Positions 4,397 to 6,932 of a DNA stretch of 6,932 nucleotides are shown here, piece after piece. Where the stretch lies: the NCBI GenBank assembly GCA_023389545.1, contig JAEWEI010000070.1:1-6932 (forward strand), read 5' to 3'. Position numbers and translations under genes: made by a program. Origin of the DNA: Actinomycetes bacterium (GTDB taxonomy: Bacteria; Actinomycetota; Actinomycetes; Actinomycetales; Cellulomonadaceae). Under the pieces are notes generated by a model, which saw only the letters and a list, made by a program, of their open reading frames with translations, had not been told where the DNA came from and did not search any database. Every line of letters starts with the position of its first letter. The stretch's first letter is position 1.

Positions 4397-6220
4397 ATGG
4401 ACGAGTTCCACTCCCCTGCCCTCGTCGAGGTCGATCCCGACGAGAACATCAACGACCTGCTCGCGGCGCGCGTCGCCGCCTCGCCGGACGGGGTGATGAT
4501 CGAGCGCAAGCTCGACGCCGACGGCCCCGGCCCGTGGACGCAGGTCACGGCACGGCAGTTCGACGCCGACGTGGTGGCGATCGCCAAGGGGCTGGTCGCC
4601 CACGGCATCGAGCCCGGGGACCGCGTCGGCATCATGTCGCGCACGCGGTACGAGTGGACGCTGCTGGACTGGGCGATGTGGGCCGCCGGCGCCGTCGTCG
4701 TCCCGGTCTATGAGACGTCCTCCGCCGAGCAGGTGATGTGGATCGCGACCGACGCGGACGTCTCGTTCCTCGTCGTCGAGTCGGCCCGCCACGCCGAGAC
4801 TGTCGCCGAGGTCCGCGCGGACCTGCCGAGCCTGCGCGAGGTGCTGGTGATCGACGACGGGGCCCTGGACGCCCTGCGCGCCGCCGGGGCGGGCGTCGAC
4901 GACGCGGAGATCGAGCGCCGGCGCCGCCTGGCGAGCCTGGCCGACGTCGCCACGATCATCTACACCTCCGGCACCACCGGCCGTCCCAAGGGCGCCGAGC
5001 TGACCCATGGCAACTTCGTGGTCCTCACGCGCAACGCGGTCGAGGGCCTGGGCGAGGTCGTCCACAAGCCGGGCTCGCGCACGCTCCTGTTCATGCCGCT
5101 GGCGCACGTCTTCGCGCGCTTCGTCGAGGTGCTGTGCGTGCCCGCGGGGTGCGTGCTCGCGCACACCCCCGACACCAAGAACCTGCTCCCCGACCTCGCG
5201 TCGTTCCGGCCCACGTTCATCCTGTCCGTGCCGCGCGTGTTCGAGAAGGTCTACAACTCGACCGAGCAGAAGGCCGCGGCGGGCGGCAAGCAGAAGATCT
5301 TCCTGTGGGCGGCGGCGACGTCGATCGCGTACTCGCGCGCGCTCGACACCCCGAAGGGGCCGGGCATCGGCCTGCGGCTCCAGCACAAGGTCGCGAGCGT
5401 GCTCGTGTACTCGAAGCTGCGCACCGCCCTCGGCGGCCAGGTCGAGTGGGCCATCTCCGGTGGCGCCGCGCTCGGCGAGCGCCTGGGCCACTTCTACCGC
5501 GGCATCGGCCTCAAAGTGCTCGAGGGCTACGGGCTGACGGAGACCACGGCGCCGTCCACGGTCAACCGGCCGGGCGCCACCAAGATCGGCAGCGTCGGCA
5601 TCCCGCTGCCCGGCACGTCCGTGCGGATAGCTCCTGACGGCGAGGTCGAGGTGAAGGGCCCGCACGTCTTCCTGGGCTACCACCACAACGAGGCCGCGAC
5701 CGCCGAGGCGTTCAACGACGGCTGGTTCCGCACCGGGGACCTCGGGGCCCTGGACGACGACGGGTTCCTGCAGATCACCGGGCGCAAGAAGGAGATCATC
5801 GTCACGGCGGCGGGCAAGAACGTCGCGCCGGCTGTGCTCGAGGACCGGCTCCGCAGCCACCCGCTGATCAGCCAGGTGGTGGTCGTGGGCGACGCGCGCC
5901 CGTTCATCGGCGCGCTGGTGACCATCGACCCCGAGGGGCTCCCGGGATGGCTGCTCGCCCACGGCCGCGCCGAGATGACGGTGGCGGAGGCGTCGGTGGA
6001 CCCCGAGGTGCTGGCGTCCATCCAGAAGGGCGTGGAGCGGGCCAACCGGGCCGTCTCGCGCGCCGAGTCGATCCGCAAGTACCGCATCCTCGCCACTGAC
6101 CTGACCCTCGCGAACGGCTACCTCACCCCGAAGTTGAGCGTGCGGCGCGCGCAGGTCGTCAAGGACTTCGCAGGCGAGATCGACGCGCTGTACGACGGGG
6201 CGGTGGTCGGCGGGCAGTGA
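4397..6220 (+). CDS. AMP-forming long-chain fatty acyl-CoA synthetase (FadD15-type)
   Basis: Activates a fatty acid with ATP to an acyl-adenylate, then to acyl-CoA; cytoplasmic or membrane-peripheral. 607 residues, similar to mycobacterial FadD15 (about 600). Seen in order: N-terminal domain opening WTQVTARQFDADV (47-59); phosphate loop IIYTSGTTGRPKG (187-199); LPLAHVF-like MPLAHVFAR (233-241); adenine-site GYGLTETTAP (377-386); GDLG with Asp448 (447-450), which binds the ribose; the hinge and A8 block GRKKEIIV (462-469); and LTPKL (576-580) with the catalytic Lys579. All essential motifs are present, so it should be active; chain-length preference cannot be read. Start: ATG 4397 has GGAG 5 nt upstream (4388-4391); an in-frame GTG at 4316 lacks a ribosome site and would run through the likely promoter. 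Monocistronic, divergent from glk. Confidence 0.94.
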   Translation: MDEFHSPALVEVDPDENINDLLAARVAASPDGVMIERKLDADGPGPWTQVTARQFDADVVAIAKGLVAHGIEPGDRVGIMSRTRYEWTLLDWAMWAAGAVVVPVYETSSAEQVMWIATDADVSFLVVESARHAETVAEVRADLPSLREVLVIDDGALDALRAAGAGVDDAEIERRRRLASLADVATIIYTSGTTGRPKGAELTHGNFVVLTRNAVEGLGEVVHKPGSRTLLFMPLAHVFARFVEVLCVPAGCVLAHTPDTKNLLPDLASFRPTFILSVPRVFEKVYNSTEQKAAAGGKQKIFLWAAATSIAYSRALDTPKGPGIGLRLQHKVASVLVYSKLRTALGGQVEWAISGGAALGERLGHFYRGIGLKVLEGYGLTETTAPSTVNRPGATKIGSVGIPLPGTSVRIAPDGEVEVKGPHVFLGYHHNEAATAEAFNDGWFRTGDLGALDDDGFLQITGRKKEIIVTAAGKNVAPAVLEDRLRSHPLISQVVVVGDARPFIGALVTIDPEGLPGWLLAHGRAEMTVAEASVDPEVLASIQKGVERANRAVSRAESIRKYRILATDLTLANGYLTPKLSVRRAQVVKDFAGEIDALYDGAVVGGQ

Positions 6221-6269
6221 GCGCCGCGCCGGCAGCGCCGCATGGCGCCCGTCGGCTGATCTGGGCCTG

Positions 6270-6299
6270 GGGCCCCGTGCCAGCACCGGCGCGGGGCCC
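6270..6299. terminator. Strong hairpin between convergent acyl-CoA synthetase and NYN genes
   Basis: Arms GGGCCCCGTGCC (6270-6281) and GGCGCGGGGCCC (6288-6299) pair over 12 bp with one G-T wobble around loop AGCACC, about 50 nt past the acyl-CoA synthetase stop and 24 nt from the NYN stop. A second small stem CCCGCC/GGCGGG (6308-6313, 6316-6321) adjoins the NYN stop. No T-tract is present. Likely a bidirectional terminator. Confidence 0.7.
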
Positions 6300-6323
6300 A
6301 CGCCATGCCCGCCCTGGCGGGGC

Positions 6324-6932
6324 TCAGAGTCGCGCGAGACGCGCCAGCAGCGTCTGGGACGGCACGGCCCACGCCCCGGCCGCCTGGACGTCGGAGGCGA
6401 CCTCCTGGTCGCTGCTGACCACCACGACCACGCGGCCCGGCGGCTCGGCCCGCACGATCTGGCGGATCAGGTCGTCGGCGATCTCCCCGACGGAGAACAG
6501 CGTCCGCACGTTCCGCGGCGCCGCCGCCGCGCCCGCGTGGCCCGGCTGGCCGTCGAAGCAGCAGGTGACCTCCACGCCGGTGCGCGAGGCGATGTTCGCG
6601 AGCGCGTCCAGCAGCCTGCGGCGCTGCTCGGCGAGCGCGAGCTGCGGGTACGCCGCCTTCGAGACGTTGTAGCCGTCGACCACGAGATGGGCGTGCGGGA
6701 GCCCCAGCAGGTCGTCCAGCAGGGCGGGGTCATGGACCTCGCGGCCACGGGACGTCGTGCGCCTGGGGGCGGCCTGGGGGCGCGAGGCGACGGTGTCGGC
6801 TGGGCGCACGTCGACGGGCGGGAGCCCGAGCTCATGCCGCAGCGCGGCGCCTGCGTCCACCACCGTATCGAGCAGCAGCCGGGCCACGCGGGCGCGGCGG
6901 CGGCGCCGCGGAACGTGCGGACGCTGTTCTCC
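6324..6932 (-). CDS. NYN/PIN-like domain protein (YacP-type predicted ribonuclease), 5' part missing and disrupted at right edge
   Basis: Predicted metal-dependent RNA-cleaving or RNA-processing protein; Bacillus YacP (Rae1) is a ribosome-associated endoribonuclease of this fold, but this protein's role is not established. The open frame runs to the window edge (202 residues visible, numbered from there). Seen: VVDGYN (84-89) with Asp86, FDG with Asp127, ADDLIR with Asp153/Asp154, and VSSDQEV with Asp175, the expected acidic positions of a NYN/PIN active site; C-terminal domain about 80-202. The preceding part includes a helical DTVVDAGAALRHELGLP stretch (22-38) and a Pro/Arg-rich linker (39-67). 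The first 19 codons (6876-6932) are an exact inverted copy of an internal piece of the same gene, so their Arg-rich translation is probably not authentic; a GTG at 6887 falls inside that copy and should not be taken as the start. Actinobacterial homologues are longer at the N-terminus. Confidence 0.82.
   Translation of the reverse strand, partial: GEQRPHVPRRRRRARVARLLLDTVVDAGAALRHELGLPPVDVRPADTVASRPQAAPRRTTSRGREVHDPALLDDLLGLPHAHLVVDGYNVSKAAYPQLALAEQRRRLLDALANIASRTGVEVTCCFDGQPGHAGAAAAPRNVRTLFSVGEIADDLIRQIVRAEPPGRVVVVVSSDQEVASDVQAAGAWAVPSQTLLARLARL
6492..6548 (+). repeat. Inner copy of a 57-bp perfect inverted repeat
   Basis: Positions 6492-6548 are identical, over 57 bases, to the reverse complement of 6876-6932. 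This inner copy encodes part of the NYN domain on the minus strand (about residues GHAGAAAAPRNVRTLFS), so it is the original one. Divergence begins at 6549 (GC here, CT in the other copy). Confidence 0.95.
6876..6932 (-). repeat. Outer copy of the 57-bp inverted repeat, reaching the window end
   Basis: Exact reverse complement of 6492-6548, with 327 bp between the copies. It extends to the last base of the window, so its full length is unknown. Read in the NYN frame it gives an Arg-rich sequence unlike a conserved domain, consistent with an inverted segment placed there by a fold-back event or artefact. Confidence 0.95.

Noticed and set aside
4241..6301. A 686-codon open frame on the minus strand opposite the acyl-CoA synthetase gene
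   Set aside because: Its translation is a low-complexity run rich in Arg, Asp, Val, Gly and His, with no recognisable domain. Long antisense frames are expected opposite genes with strong G/C third positions, and the plus-strand gene has all AMP-forming motifs.

Overview
This window looks like ordinary chromosomal DNA from a high-GC actinobacterium. The protein sequences resemble Micrococcales-type organisms (Cellulomonas/Promicromonospora-like), but genus is a guess from remembered family sequences. It carries central-metabolism and lipid genes, with no mobile element, CRISPR array, phage gene, tRNA or rRNA that I can see.

Layout. (1) Positions 1-2554, minus strand, transcribed right to left: plsC-type acyltransferase, then a pyrophosphate-dependent phosphofructokinase (pfp), then a class II DAHP synthase (cut by the left edge). 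pfp and the DAHP synthase gene overlap by ATGA and are very probably translationally coupled; plsC and pfp are separated by about 114 bp holding three small hairpins. (2) Positions 2555-2628: a divergent promoter region. (3) Positions 2629-3177, plus strand: a small acidic protein with two C-terminal membrane segments, probably made from a leaderless mRNA. It converges on (4) a ROK-family glucokinase gene (3212-4156, minus), with a strong bidirectional hairpin between them. (5) Positions 4157-4396: a divergent promoter region. (6) Positions 4397-6220, plus strand: a long-chain acyl-CoA synthetase of the FadD15/AMP-forming type. (7) Positions 6324 to the right edge, minus strand: a NYN/PIN-like (YacP-type) predicted ribonuclease domain protein, again convergent with a terminator-like hairpin between.

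How the genes fit together: glucokinase and PPi-PFK supply the upper glycolytic steps, and glycolysis/pentose phosphate feed PEP and erythrose-4-phosphate to DAHP synthase. The acyl-CoA synthetase activates fatty acids, and the PlsC-like enzyme is of the type that transfers acyl groups to glycerolipid acceptors. A similar neighbourhood (DAHP synthase, PFK, acyltransferase, ROK glucokinase, acyl-CoA ligase) is, from memory, found in Streptomyces and in part in Mycobacterium, so this is a conserved actinobacterial housekeeping locus, not an accessory island.

The most unusual items are a perfect 57-bp inverted repeat that ends exactly at the last base of the window and corrupts the N-terminal side of the NYN gene (possibly a fold-back assembly or amplification artefact), and the fact that the only two CTAG sites seen in the window each sit at the centre of a 10-12 bp palindrome in the two divergent intergenic regions, where they could form back-to-back -10 elements. 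I did not find a convincing new biological system.
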